Assembly (NCBI GenBank): GCA_045531405.1
Contig: JAZSDX010000042.1
Span: 55,330-119,329, forward strand
DNA length: 64,000 nucleotides
Direction: 5' to 3'
From: RGIG4079 sp045531405
GTDB lineage: Bacteria > Bacteroidota > Bacteroidia > Bacteroidales > Muribaculaceae
Under the pieces are notes generated by a model, which was given only the letters and a program-made list of their open reading frames with translations, was not told the origin of the DNA and did not search any database. A program made the position numbers and the translations under genes. Below are positions 9,493 through 19,438 of this stretch, piece after piece. Within the stretch, counting starts at the first letter, position 1, and each line of letters starts with the position of its first letter.

Positions 9493-10629
9493 TTACTTAT
9501 AAATAACTCCAGGGACGAGATCTTCAATTATATATTTTGAAATAGAGGCATCTTCTCCACATACTTTGGAAATAAATAGGCTAATTAATATGCCAATAAT
9601 CATAGCCAACATCACAACTATTGCAGCAATCCAACCTCCAGAGATAGTAATACTTACAAATGCTCCTACAATTAATAATATAACTTGTGCAATAACCATT
9701 GACACAATACCAATAATTAAACCATCTAAAAAATCATAACAATCTTTTTTTAAATCATCTAACCATTGCTTTGTTCCCCATTCATCATATTGCAATAAGT
9801 CCCAAATTATATCTTTTAAGCTATACGCAAGAAACACACCACCGGAAGAAACTTTTATACTCTTCAATTTTGTAACTTTTATTTCTCCGGTAATTCCCAT
9901 TTGCTTAAGTTTATCGACTATTTTTTGAACGATATCCCATTTCTTGATATCTACAATAAAATTATTTGACCCCTTTGGCACTGTTTTTAATGCATATCTA
10001 TTCATCTCTTGAGGTTTACTCATTTGACGTTGATAATGCCGTTTTTGAATCGAATCACCTCTAAGCGATTTTATTTCTTGTTTTAAAGATTTAATTTTTT
10101 GATCATTAGCTATCTTGGTCTCAGATAATTGTACAAGCTTTTTCATTTTAGGATCTAATTTACTAATATGGTAATTAAATCGCGAGCTAACTATCTTAGA
10201 GTCAAATCTACCTACACTCTTTGCATATTCTATCTCATCTTTTATAAGATCATCAAAATTATTTATAAAATCGACAATATTATCGGCTATTTCCTTTATT
10301 GAAAAATCATTTTTTTCAATATGCGTAGACTTGGTATTCGATGAAACTTCTTTATAAGGAGCGCTATAAATTTCTGATGCGATATTCTTTAATCTGTTAT
10401 AAGTAACAACATCAACTTCCCCATTATTTGTAATATTACAATACTTCTGAAAGCATTTTACAGCCTCTTCCGTTTTGGGTCCAAAAATACCATCTTCATC
10501 AATGGGATTCCATCCAAACGGAATAGAATTATTATATCGGCGAAGATTTGCAAGAGCTTTATTAAGAAGGCCTTGAATTTGTGCAACTTCGGGATTTTTT
10601 ACAGCTGAGACTGATTTTTTATATCTCAT
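9493..10629 (-). CDS. Peptidoglycan-binding-like domain protein with C-terminal membrane segment
   Basis: A 378-residue protein without an N-terminal signal. Residues 10-85 look like a PG_binding_1 domain (IDEDGIFGPKTEEAVKCFQ is the typical core). The middle is helical and charged, and about residues 290-355 contain two to three long hydrophobic helices (LIIGIVSMVIAQVILLIVG, then IAAIVVMLAMIIGIL). It lies 11 bp before the glucosaminidase gene and 20 bp after tssF. A wall-binding domain with a hydrophobic end but no Sec signal could be a pore-forming effector, or a structural protein joining the sheath/baseplate to the inner membrane. I cannot decide between these from sequence. Confidence 0.6.
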   Translation of the reverse strand: MRYKKSVSAVKNPEVAQIQGLLNKALANLRRYNNSIPFGWNPIDEDGIFGPKTEEAVKCFQKYCNITNNGEVDVVTYNRLKNIASEIYSAPYKEVSSNTKSTHIEKNDFSIKEIADNIVDFINNFDDLIKDEIEYAKSVGRFDSKIVSSRFNYHISKLDPKMKKLVQLSETKIANDQKIKSLKQEIKSLRGDSIQKRHYQRQMSKPQEMNRYALKTVPKGSNNFIVDIKKWDIVQKIVDKLKQMGITGEIKVTKLKSIKVSSGGVFLAYSLKDIIWDLLQYDEWGTKQWLDDLKKDCYDFLDGLIIGIVSMVIAQVILLIVGAFVSITISGGWIAAIVVMLAMIIGILISLFISKVCGEDASISKYIIEDLVPGVIYK

Positions 10630-10649
10630 TTTACTTCAATATTAAACCA

Positions 10650-12437
10650 TTAATTCTCTAAATTAAGAAGCGACAAATTTATCGGCATAGATATGCACGA
10701 TTTATTTCTTATTTTTTGGGCTAACCTATGTGTCAGTAAATTATCAATCGCTTTCTCATAATTCTTTTTATCCTTAAACTCTATTGTAATATATAGTCCA
10801 CGTTGAAGTTTCGTTTCACCTGCAGCTCCTTCAATTTTCATTTTTATGAAAATGCGTTTATATTCTTCTTTCCCAAATTCAGCAATTATTTCTTTTCGTA
10901 AATATGCTTCAATATCCTTTTTGGTATATAATCGGTCATTTGTTAAAGAATAATATCTCAATAATTCATACCGTTCATCAACGGTAGCCTTATTTGTTCC
11001 TCCGGTTCCTGCTACAATGATATTTACATCTTTCTCAATCAATGGTAACTTTTTATTTTCCATTGTTTCTCCTACTCTTGGAATATTTCCCAATTTCCCG
11101 AGAGTAGTTGAATATGACACCTTTATTGAAGATGATTGCTGATATTGGTTCATATTTTTCATCACATACGTTCCACTATCAAAATTATATTTAGAATTCG
11201 AAACTCCAACTGCTTTTCCTATCCTATTTATTACATCTCTAAGTTGTTTTATTGTTTCACCATCTTTAATGCCATTATACTCTATAAAAGCATAATAATC
11301 ATCAATAAAATGGTTATATATATTTCTGACATCACGATATAAGCTTCCTGCGTGATAACAACTTGCATCAAAATCTCTAATTATTATTTCATCATTCGCC
11401 ATATTAAAACCTTGTTTATATGACGATGTTGATGTTTCGATTACATGCAAGAAATATGAATTATCTTGTTTTTGTAATTTTGCAATGGGTGAAGTTTGAG
11501 TCAATGTAACATTATTAATCTCTACATTTACAACCGGCAATGTGTTTATTAAGATCGAGCATGTGTCAGGAATAATAAAATCTTCGGGGAATTCTAATCG
11601 TAGCCAAATCGTATTTTCGTTAAAATAATCAAGCTGTTCACTTTCCAACCAATGCTGAAACACTTTGGGATATGAGCGTTGCTTAAAGATATCTCGATCT
11701 GTAATTTGATCTGTAATATAAAGCATAGCTTTATCTTCCATATTTAACAAAACATCTTTCCAATTTTCTATTATAGAGAAAAATTGGCTTGATGATTGTT
11801 GTGCATCAAATGGTTCAACCATTTCAATGTCTTCAAACTTTGCCATATCGGCAAACTCTAATTCATAATCTTCAGGACCAACATATATGTGTTCTGGGGC
11901 TACGCCTTTGGTCCCTTTTATAAATATTGACAAACCCTTAAGAGCTTCAATTTCAACTTTTGTTTCAATCCCCAACCACATACAATTTGGTTTATCAACC
12001 GATACAGCATATACATTATCTCCAATTACTAATTTATTATGTGATAAAACGTATAAATTTTGATATGGTATTGCCAATGTATTAAATATTGGCAGATAAT
12101 TTAATTGCTGTTTATTACCCAGTTTATACGAAAAAGAAGTTCCTAAGCCAATAGAAACTGCTTCTACGTCTTTTTTTTGCTTAAATTTTGTTTCGATAAT
12201 CGACAATGCAGGCATTGCTTGAATCTCTCGACGAGGGATAAAATTCTCACAAAACTTTTCTATAATTTTATCTCCTACGCCATCTACATAATCTTTTATC
12301 TTTTGACCTTCATGTAGCACTGCTACTAACATCATTTTTGCGATTGGATCCATGTGCTGTAAATCCAATTCATTTTTTGACACAGTCTTAAGATACTCTA
12401 TTGTTTCTTGTATTTTTTTTTCAACCTCTATATCCAT
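10650..12437 (-). CDS. tssF: T6SS baseplate protein TssF
   Basis: A 595-residue protein. The N terminus, with helical residues 1-60 followed by CENFIPRREIQAMPALSIIE, and the downstream beta-rich body with LPIFNTLAIPYQNLY match the layout of TssF (VasA/ImpG). TssF with TssG and TssE builds the wedge of the T6SS baseplate. The gene lies 7 bp after tssE and at the end of the order tssG-tssK-tssE-tssF, which supports the call. Length agrees with the family. No membrane segment is visible. Confidence 0.8.
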   Translation of the reverse strand: MDIEVEKKIQETIEYLKTVSKNELDLQHMDPIAKMMLVAVLHEGQKIKDYVDGVGDKIIEKFCENFIPRREIQAMPALSIIETKFKQKKDVEAVSIGLGTSFSYKLGNKQQLNYLPIFNTLAIPYQNLYVLSHNKLVIGDNVYAVSVDKPNCMWLGIETKVEIEALKGLSIFIKGTKGVAPEHIYVGPEDYELEFADMAKFEDIEMVEPFDAQQSSSQFFSIIENWKDVLLNMEDKAMLYITDQITDRDIFKQRSYPKVFQHWLESEQLDYFNENTIWLRLEFPEDFIIPDTCSILINTLPVVNVEINNVTLTQTSPIAKLQKQDNSYFLHVIETSTSSYKQGFNMANDEIIIRDFDASCYHAGSLYRDVRNIYNHFIDDYYAFIEYNGIKDGETIKQLRDVINRIGKAVGVSNSKYNFDSGTYVMKNMNQYQQSSSIKVSYSTTLGKLGNIPRVGETMENKKLPLIEKDVNIIVAGTGGTNKATVDERYELLRYYSLTNDRLYTKKDIEAYLRKEIIAEFGKEEYKRIFIKMKIEGAAGETKLQRGLYITIEFKDKKNYEKAIDNLLTHRLAQKIRNKSCISMPINLSLLNLEN

Positions 12438-12444
12438 ACAAACA

Positions 12445-12951
12445 TCAAATAGTTATTTGCTTCACTGTTGGTTCCATGAAAAATGCCACACGTTTTTCAT
12501 ACTGCTTTCCCATGCCTAAACCATCTTCTATAACACCTACCACCGTAACTGCGACTTCATATTTAGAGAAAACCTTTCTTCTTTTTCTTTGATGTTCCTC
12601 TTTTATAGAATTTATCTCAATTGACACATCTATATGTTTCAATTGAGGTTCATAGGTTTCTAAACTACATTTTATGCTCTTTTGACATTCCTTACGAGTT
12701 ATATCATTATATAATCCACCCAACATAGGTACATTGTGATTATTGTTAAAATCTCGATAATGCAAATTTGAATATTCATTATTCCAATATTCAAATCCAA
12801 AATCAGAATCAGCAGCAAAACTTCCCTTTGGAGTGAAAACTATCAACTCTATTAAGTTATCAAGCATCAATATTTTATCGTCAATACTTCGTTGAAGAAA
12901 TACTGCCGATTCTTGCTTTTCAAATTCTATGGGAGTGTTGACAAATTTCAT
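12445..12951 (-). CDS. tssE: T6SS baseplate protein TssE (gp25-like)
   Basis: A 168-residue protein with the gp25/TssE pattern: SIDDKILMLDNLIELIVFTPKG near the N terminus, DFGFEYWNNEY (the conserved small-domain core) and the paired Cys-containing segment before KCSLETYEPQLKHIDVSIE. TssE initiates sheath assembly on the baseplate. It sits 2 bp after tssK and 7 bp before tssF. The length is slightly above the usual 130-160 residues because of a C-terminal beta extension. Confidence 0.85.
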   Translation of the reverse strand: MKFVNTPIEFEKQESAVFLQRSIDDKILMLDNLIELIVFTPKGSFAADSDFGFEYWNNEYSNLHYRDFNNNHNVPMLGGLYNDITRKECQKSIKCSLETYEPQLKHIDVSIEINSIKEEHQRKRRKVFSKYEVAVTVVGVIEDGLGMGKQYEKRVAFFMEPTVKQITI

Positions 12952-12953
12952 AA

Positions 12954-14171
12954 TTATATAGATATACCACTCCAGTGGCTCGAATCTTTATGTAAGCTTA
13001 CCTTATATGTATTGGTTTTACTACTTACACCATTAAGCATTGCCTTTACTTTTATTGTAACAATCTTATCTGGTTCATTTGAACCATTTGAAGCAAAACC
13101 CGGATTTATATCAATAATATTTCCACTGTTGAGTATTTTACTTGGTTCTCCTCCATCGCTTGAATAATACACCACTGCACCCACACAATTATTTTCAACA
13201 GCTATTAGTGTTTTATTTCTCTTACAATTCTTAAATAATTCCGAACTTGAAATCGTAGGAGCTGCAACATCCACATTAGGAGTTTCTGAAACTAACTCAT
13301 TTAGTTTCTCTAATTTTTCACAAACAAGATGACATAATTTAATACCCTCTTTTATTCGAGCATATACTTCTTTGTGGTTATATGATGTATTAATATATTG
13401 TCGATATATATCAGCATCCGACAGATTTAATGTTTCATCTAACGTACAACCACAATAAAAACCACTTATATACTTTTGAATGTTGCCATATAACATCATT
13501 GGGGTCATCAAATCAATCTCTTTATCAATTGTTATTCTGAGTTGTTCAATTATAGGTAAAAATATGCTTACCGTTTGTTTATGCTCAGTAATTCCAAATA
13601 CAAATTGGCTTGATTTATTTAAAATTTCCTTAAATTGATTAGACAATTCAATATATTGATAATGCGAAGATATATACAAACATGGAGGGACGAAATTCAA
13701 TTCGTCAGCTCGCCATCCATGGTCATCAACGATTCGGGCAATTGGAAAAGAATTTGGCTCTATAGTTGTATTTTCCGGAACTAAAATAAATTTATATTCT
13801 GGTTCACAATAACCTTCTTGTGTTTCTCGCCAACGGTCAAGTACTTGTATCGCTAAAATATATGTTGCATTTTCTTGTAATGGGATAGCTACTCGTGTAT
13901 CAATACTATTGGTGTATGAGGTATCGTACATTACATCGATAATATCTCCACTTTTAGTTATAGCCAAACAACTTAGAGCTTCAACATCTATAAGATTTTT
14001 ATTAATGCTTAAAGATACTCTAAACTCTCGATTAGATGTTAACAACCCATATCGATTAGCTGCAGCCAACACGTATGCTTGGGATAATGATTCTAAATGA
14101 CATTTATCTGACTCGATAAGAATATCATCAGTTAGTCTCATTCCCTTTTTCCAAAATATTCTTTTTGTCAT
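12954..14171 (-). CDS. tssK: T6SS baseplate-membrane adaptor TssK
   Basis: A 405-residue protein beginning TKRIFWKKGMRLTDDIL, close to the N-terminal signature of TssK (W..GM.L....F), then a beta-rich shell and a helical middle (about residues 165-300). The C-terminal 100 residues contain an Ig-like/chitobiase-type beta module (VVYYSSDGGEPSKILN) instead of the usual small TssK head that contacts TssL/TssM. In canonical systems TssK connects the baseplate to the membrane complex; here no TssL/M is seen, so the altered C terminus may match a different membrane partner. The call rests on the N terminus, size and position between tssG and tssE. Confidence 0.8.
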   Translation of the reverse strand: MTKRIFWKKGMRLTDDILIESDKCHLESLSQAYVLAAANRYGLLTSNREFRVSLSINKNLIDVEALSCLAITKSGDIIDVMYDTSYTNSIDTRVAIPLQENATYILAIQVLDRWRETQEGYCEPEYKFILVPENTTIEPNSFPIARIVDDHGWRADELNFVPPCLYISSHYQYIELSNQFKEILNKSSQFVFGITEHKQTVSIFLPIIEQLRITIDKEIDLMTPMMLYGNIQKYISGFYCGCTLDETLNLSDADIYRQYINTSYNHKEVYARIKEGIKLCHLVCEKLEKLNELVSETPNVDVAAPTISSSELFKNCKRNKTLIAVENNCVGAVVYYSSDGGEPSKILNSGNIIDINPGFASNGSNEPDKIVTIKVKAMLNGVSSKTNTYKVSLHKDSSHWSGISI

Positions 14172-14176
14172 AACTT

Positions 14177-15067
14177 CTAAATATTTGTATTATAGTTAAG
14201 ATAGTTATAAAATAGATTCTCCGATAGTCTTAATGGATAACCATCTGTTACTATTTGAAACTTCAATATATCCTCAATTGAGAAAAAATAATCTTGAATG
14301 AATCCTCTGAACACATCTAACTCATCTAAAAAAGTATCAAATTGCTCAGTACATTCATCATCTGACCAATAGTGAATTGAATATGTTGTAATTTGTTCAT
14401 CATATTCATTTCCTACAAATGTATCATTTAACAATTCATCAACTACTTCACAATTATAGTGGGGGAATACATCATTCAACCTATATGTATAATTCCCATA
14501 TTGTATCATTAACCCCTCTTCAAATAATACTTGTCTTATTAATAATGTTATTAATGTCTTATTCCCTCGAATAGCCTTACAATAGGGTAAATATGGAATA
14601 ACACGTTTGACAAATCTATTATTAGACTCTATCTCCGATAAAGTATCTCCAATAATATCTTGCATAATTTTATTCGAAGAATAATATTGGCGTAATTTAT
14701 CTTTTACATTTATCTTCAATTCCAACAATAAGATATCCAATGGAGCAAAAAATCTATATGCATTCTCTTTTTCTTGCTCCTGCTTTGCATATTCTTCGGC
14801 AAATCGCTCTTTTTTTTCTATTTCCGGAATATTATCAAACCGATTTACCGGATGAAACATATATTCAGGTAATGAATTATATAAACTTCGTCTTCCTATC
14901 TGAAAGTCAATCTTTCCATCTTCAGATTCATCGTAGCTAATAATATCACAATATGAATTTCGTTTATGTAAGCCACTAAATGCCAGACGATAAGAATCAG
15001 CAGGAAGATATGTCAATATATCTTCTATATTAATATCATTTGGAAGGAATTGAAGCATTTCAATCAT
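14177..15067 (-). CDS. tssG: T6SS baseplate protein TssG
   Basis: A 296-residue protein with HKRNSYCDIISYDE and IQYGNYTYRLNDVFPHYNCEV segments and the mixed helical/beta pattern of TssG (VasB/ImpH), here in the shorter Bacteroidetes form. It shares one base with the stop codon of the E1-like gene (stop/start overlap), so the two are translationally coupled, tying the ubiquitin-like module directly to the baseplate genes. Assignment is by pattern and by order; the family is divergent. Confidence 0.7.
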   Translation of the reverse strand: MIEMLQFLPNDINIEDILTYLPADSYRLAFSGLHKRNSYCDIISYDESEDGKIDFQIGRRSLYNSLPEYMFHPVNRFDNIPEIEKKERFAEEYAKQEQEKENAYRFFAPLDILLLELKINVKDKLRQYYSSNKIMQDIIGDTLSEIESNNRFVKRVIPYLPYCKAIRGNKTLITLLIRQVLFEEGLMIQYGNYTYRLNDVFPHYNCEVVDELLNDTFVGNEYDEQITTYSIHYWSDDECTEQFDTFLDELDVFRGFIQDYFFSIEDILKFQIVTDGYPLRLSENLFYNYLNYNTNI

Positions 15068-16272
15068 TAATCTAAATTATATACTTGAGCATCACCTGTC
15101 AGCTCCACATAATAAATCCCTTTTTCTGTTGAAACCTGAATGACATCAAACAATGGTATTCCAATATCCTTTAATGCCATGTCCAAATATGGGAAAGTTT
15201 CATCAATATTTTCAATGAAACACTTGTGAAATATTGTTCTATAACTTAATTGTCTTAATTCTTCGCTACCTGTTATATAATCATCAAGCTTTGACTCTGG
15301 TCGCATCACATTAAATTCTTTTTCTGGTTTATCTGAAATGATTTTATCAATAAATCTATCATTTCTCATATTTATCTCTATCGATTCTACGTTTAATACT
15401 TCCTTCAATTTTGAAAGAGTATATCCCACTGTTTTTTGGGCAGAAAGAGAATCTATTCTTATTATATTTTCCCACTTTTCATGAGCTGGACAACTATTTT
15501 TCCATGAAGCGAATCGATATATATTTATCGCGTTGGTCAATCCCTCATACCTTAATAATCTTCCTTGCAATGTCTTAAACGGAGCTTTTTCTTCATCAGA
15601 TAGATGTATAATTTTCATTGCTTCTTGAACCTGCATTGCACCTATAATCGACGCACTGATTGGAGTTGTCGCTACTCGTCCTGCACTGCTTTGCATTCTC
15701 ACAACATCGGGACAACCAGTTCGAAGCATTATATTATTAAAATCCTCTCTCGACAAACCACATTCATAACAACTTATTCCGGGTGTATATACCCTAACTA
15801 CACCGGTCATATTCTCTATACTTCCATCAACCCATGTTTTTCCGGCACGCATCGCCAAGCGATTTAATAAATATCGAGCAATACGACTATCCAAGCAACC
15901 AATTACAACATCTACCGACTTGTATATTCCAAAGCCGACTTGAGAAAATAGATTGCCAACAATAGGAGTTACTTTTATTTGAGGATTAATCTCCATTGCA
16001 CGTTTTGCAACAATCTCAGCTTTGTATGAATGGTTATTAGCATCTTCTTCTCTAAAAAGGACAGACCTTGTTAAATTTGTAATTTCAATTTTATCAAAAT
16101 CCACTACATAAATATGTCCAACTCCAAATAAGGCTAAATTTTTCACCACCTCATTCCCCAAAGCTCCGGCTCCGGCAACTAATACTCTTGCATTTTTAAC
16201 TTTATCTTTCTTAAACCACGAAAGAAGAGTATACACGCCATCGCCCCATTCATATTTATTTTCCTTTTGCAT
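15067..16272 (-). CDS. ThiF/E1-family ubiquitin-like activating enzyme
   Basis: A 401-residue protein with a full E1 adenylation domain: GAGALG nucleotide loop (residues 34-39), acidic D58 and D60 at the end of the next strand, N66 and R69, K84, and D128-S-R130 region. CYEC (168-171) and CPAH (261-264) are likely zinc ligands. C187 in RTGCPDV lies where MoeB/UBA3-type E1s carry the catalytic Cys. About 130 further residues form a mixed alpha/beta tail, possibly the E2- or modifier-binding part. It would adenylate the C-terminal Gly of the modifier (24474-24800) and pass it as a thioester to the E2 (23780-24442). ThiF/MoeB for thiamin or molybdopterin is unlikely because none of those pathway genes is here. 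Confidence 0.93.
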   Translation of the reverse strand: MQKENKYEWGDGVYTLLSWFKKDKVKNARVLVAGAGALGNEVVKNLALFGVGHIYVVDFDKIEITNLTRSVLFREEDANNHSYKAEIVAKRAMEINPQIKVTPIVGNLFSQVGFGIYKSVDVVIGCLDSRIARYLLNRLAMRAGKTWVDGSIENMTGVVRVYTPGISCYECGLSREDFNNIMLRTGCPDVVRMQSSAGRVATTPISASIIGAMQVQEAMKIIHLSDEEKAPFKTLQGRLLRYEGLTNAINIYRFASWKNSCPAHEKWENIIRIDSLSAQKTVGYTLSKLKEVLNVESIEINMRNDRFIDKIISDKPEKEFNVMRPESKLDDYITGSEELRQLSYRTIFHKCFIENIDETFPYLDMALKDIGIPLFDVIQVSTEKGIYYVELTGDAQVYNLD

Positions 16273-16286
16273 TTTAGTAGATTTAA

Positions 16287-17015
16287 TTAAAATACAACTC
16301 CTATATTAGCTCCAAAAAATGCACAGCCAATATGATCTTTATATATATTTAATTCGCCTCCTGAACAATTTATTTTATATTCGCCAAAAACTCCAACTCT
16401 TATAATCTTATTATATACAGGAATGTATCCCCCAAAATCAATTCTTGGAGAGAGCAATGCTCCAAAATACTCTTTACCTGCAGTTTTTTCGCCATTAACG
16501 ATTTGCTCCGATTTCACTGTCGTATATATCGCCGGGACAACACCCACTCCCACATAAAGAGATGATTTTTTATAATCTATTTTAGAGAACTCTACCGACA
16601 AAGGAAGTCCGATTTCCATAAATGCTTCATTTTTCACCATTTGATGAGTATAATACTCCCCAAACAAATAAGCAAACGACAATCCAGCATTTACATAAGT
16701 TATTCCACCTACTTTATGTTTCCAATTCCCTCCTATTCCATATAATTGAGAGACACTACGTCGAGGCAACTCCATAAATAGGTTTAATTGAAAACCTTTA
16801 TTAAAGGGCTTTGTTTGAACTTCATTTTTATGTATAATTGTATCTTTTTTTAACCCAAAATAATCATATAGATTAACATCTTTACGAAGTCTAAATCTAA
16901 AATCGCCTTCGCCTTTATATGAAACTTCGTATGGACCAACATCAAAATTATCTGGTGTTTGAGCATAACATGATAATGACGCAAATAAGATTGCCAATAC
17001 AATTAACTTTTTCAT
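16287..17015 (-). CDS. Outer-membrane beta-barrel protein in the ubiquitin-like module
   Basis: A 242-residue protein with a signal peptide (1-18, LSCYAQ cleavage region). The mature part has alternating strands such as FQLNLFMELPRR, ITYVNAGLSFAYLFGEYY and HIGCAFFGANIGVVF with a terminal Phe, a typical outer-membrane beta-barrel ending. It sits between the E1 gene (14 bp) and the RING protein gene (29 bp), so it belongs to the module. It may form the outer-membrane partner of the neighbouring envelope proteins. No homology to the T6SS lipoprotein TssJ is visible. Confidence 0.7.
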   Translation of the reverse strand: MKKLIVLAILFASLSCYAQTPDNFDVGPYEVSYKGEGDFRFRLRKDVNLYDYFGLKKDTIIHKNEVQTKPFNKGFQLNLFMELPRRSVSQLYGIGGNWKHKVGGITYVNAGLSFAYLFGEYYTHQMVKNEAFMEIGLPLSVEFSKIDYKKSSLYVGVGVVPAIYTTVKSEQIVNGEKTAGKEYFGALLSPRIDFGGYIPVYNKIIRVGVFGEYKINCSGGELNIYKDHIGCAFFGANIGVVF

Positions 17016-17044
17016 CTTACATCTTTTTAATTAATATTTTACGA

Positions 17045-19438
17045 TTATTCATTCTCTTTATACAAAAATATTGTATCTCCTATTTTTAAAGTATCACCAT
17101 TGGATAATACAGATGATTTTCCTACAGGCAACTCAGCTCTATTATTATATATCACACCGGTTGCCAATGGTTTTATCATTGGTAATTGACGTTCTTGGTC
17201 AATAAATAATTGAACATGGATTTTAGCAACTTTATTACTCTTCTCCCAGTTCATTTGAATTTCGCACTCTCCGGTCATACCGATTGAAACCATATTGCCA
17301 GCATTCATCCACTTATGAATCGGAATTTTTTGTCCTGCTCTAACTCCATTTTGAATTATTAGGAAATATTTCTCAGCGAGCATTCGCACTGTAACTAACG
17401 ATGCACCCAATCCTCCTCCATAGATAATAAAATCTAACAGCATATTCATCCACCCATTGGTGTGGGTTGCTCTACTTGAGCAATACAATACTATAAAACC
17501 TATTATTGCTGAGCACAAACCTCCTAAAAGAGCACTCTTTACCGGAATCGTTGATTTAATTATCAGTGCTAACGATACACTTATTGAAAACATCAAATAA
17601 GCCGGGAATGAACAATACCAAGGAATATATGTTATATCAAGTACCGATAATAACACACACAATATACATGCACCTATTGCAAATGCAACTAAACCTATAA
17701 CACCGGTCAATAATGATAACCCAATAATTTTAGTCCATACTTTCAAATCTTTCTTTTTATATTCATCATTATAACGGAATATTAACGACAAGAAAAAGCC
17801 AAGCAACAAACCTATTGTTAAGAATGCCGATGTTTTATTTAAGCAATCAATATATAACGTTGAGATTCCGGTGTCTTTACCATAACACATATTTACTATT
17901 AACTCCGACAAACCATCAAAAAATCCACGACCAAAAAATTCATATATAATCCAACTTATGAATCCAGCCACAATACCCGATATAGTTTGCGAACAATCTT
18001 TCAATGAATTTTTAGTAAATAAATCCTTCCAATCTATATGTCTTTGAATTCCATCTTTACAATTTTGTCCATATTCGGCACATTTATAACCATTTTGAAT
18101 CCAACATGACAAATGCATAATATGTTTACATTTTGCCACAATCTTTGCCCCGGGCTGTATATCCTGTTTACAATATGGACATATTCTTCTTGATATATTT
18201 GGCTCGGCAACATACTTCTTATAATATTTCGATGCAAACATTTTTGAACGAATTAATGGCACTAATATCTTTGCAATTATGAAGAAAAATGCAATTGTCC
18301 CAAACATTATCAATATTGCATACAAATATTTTAATACAATATCTATTGTTTCTTCTGCCCTTAATGGCCATGGATTCTCAGCTGTTCCAATAGAGAACTC
18401 GGTGCTTCCAATATCTGTTCCTTTCCATTCGGCACTATAATTAACTCTCCTTGAATAGATTTTGTCTTTGCCAACTTTATATCGATAAGCATAATCATAT
18501 GATGCATCATTTACGACCTCTTCAAAGTTCTTAAGCACCTGATGCATGTCATTAGAAGCCAAATATTTACCTTTTTTTTCTGTAATTTCCGCCCCATTAG
18601 CATCTCGAGGGGTACAAATTCCTTCCAATGTTTTTTTAATATTTAGCTCATCACCTTCTTCTGTATAGTATAGAGCAAATACCTTGGGGAGCATTTGTTC
18701 CGATTCTATATATTCTGTTATTTCAACAAAACTCAAATCCTCATCTGAAGGTCGTTTACTACCTTCAGTAAATACAAACAATATATTTTTATCCTTGTTA
18801 GCTTTTGCTCTATTTTTAATTTCATGATTCTTTTGATAGCCCTCTTGTGCTTTTATCAATGTCACTAACTCAGAATATTCATCACTAAATTCATATAATT
18901 TTGAAAATATCCCACTATAGAAATATTTATTTTCTGATGATTCTAAAAATTTAGGCTTTAATGATTTATAATTTTCAACATTTACCAATTCGCTATTGGT
19001 AACATTATTCCCAAAGAACGATAAATAGACACTACTATCAGGAGCACTCTCTATTAATTTTCCTACAATATTATAAATTTGCTCCTTTCCTCCCTGTGGG
19101 ATACTTAAATCAATCAAAACTGAAAATGTATATTCCGATGGAATTCGTTTTCCCGATACAACAGCTGTTATCGACCGTTTATCAATTGGAATAATCACTC
19201 CATCTTCTTTAATATCCAAATATTCTTCTAATTGATCAATGGAAACATTTTGCTGTCTATTTTCATATTTATCTAAAACATTAAAAAATAACGTAATGCT
19301 ATCTTTTCCTACTTTATACTCGTATTTTCTATCACAAAAATTGATTTCTGTAATATTTTGTGCATAAAAAGTTGATGGGAATAACAATATCCCTATTACC
19401 AATAATAATTGACTAATTATCTTCTTCGTCTTGTCCAT
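17045..19438 (-). CDS. VWA / transmembrane / RING-H2-like / multi-TM / FHA protein (candidate E3 ligase)
   Basis: A 797-residue protein. Order: signal peptide (1-26); VWA-like domain (about 100-310, strand FSVLIDLS with a partial metal site at D110/S112); TM helix 369-396; zinc-binding loop with C420-x2-C423, C437-x-H439-x2-H442-x2-C445, then C453 and C460; about six TM helices (484-686); FHA-like C terminus (about 700-797, GDTLKIGDTIFLY). The zinc pattern is that of a RING-H2 finger except that the last pair is spaced by six residues rather than two. Topology places VWA in the periplasm and both RING and FHA in the cytoplasm. With E1, E2, modifier and JAMM genes alongside, it is a plausible membrane E3; the FHA domain would read phospho-Thr from the operon's kinase. 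Function is inferred. Confidence 0.82.
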   Translation of the reverse strand: MDKTKKIISQLLLVIGILLFPSTFYAQNITEINFCDRKYEYKVGKDSITLFFNVLDKYENRQQNVSIDQLEEYLDIKEDGVIIPIDKRSITAVVSGKRIPSEYTFSVLIDLSIPQGGKEQIYNIVGKLIESAPDSSVYLSFFGNNVTNSELVNVENYKSLKPKFLESSENKYFYSGIFSKLYEFSDEYSELVTLIKAQEGYQKNHEIKNRAKANKDKNILFVFTEGSKRPSDEDLSFVEITEYIESEQMLPKVFALYYTEEGDELNIKKTLEGICTPRDANGAEITEKKGKYLASNDMHQVLKNFEEVVNDASYDYAYRYKVGKDKIYSRRVNYSAEWKGTDIGSTEFSIGTAENPWPLRAEETIDIVLKYLYAILIMFGTIAFFFIIAKILVPLIRSKMFASKYYKKYVAEPNISRRICPYCKQDIQPGAKIVAKCKHIMHLSCWIQNGYKCAEYGQNCKDGIQRHIDWKDLFTKNSLKDCSQTISGIVAGFISWIIYEFFGRGFFDGLSELIVNMCYGKDTGISTLYIDCLNKTSAFLTIGLLLGFFLSLIFRYNDEYKKKDLKVWTKIIGLSLLTGVIGLVAFAIGACILCVLLSVLDITYIPWYCSFPAYLMFSISVSLALIIKSTIPVKSALLGGLCSAIIGFIVLYCSSRATHTNGWMNMLLDFIIYGGGLGASLVTVRMLAEKYFLIIQNGVRAGQKIPIHKWMNAGNMVSIGMTGECEIQMNWEKSNKVAKIHVQLFIDQERQLPMIKPLATGVIYNNRAELPVGKSSVLSNGDTLKIGDTIFLYKENE

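Noticed and set aside
15067..16272. E1-like protein as ThiF/MoeB of cofactor synthesis
   Set aside because: No thiamin or molybdopterin gene is nearby, and a long extra C terminus plus adjacent E2 and JAMM genes argue for protein conjugation.
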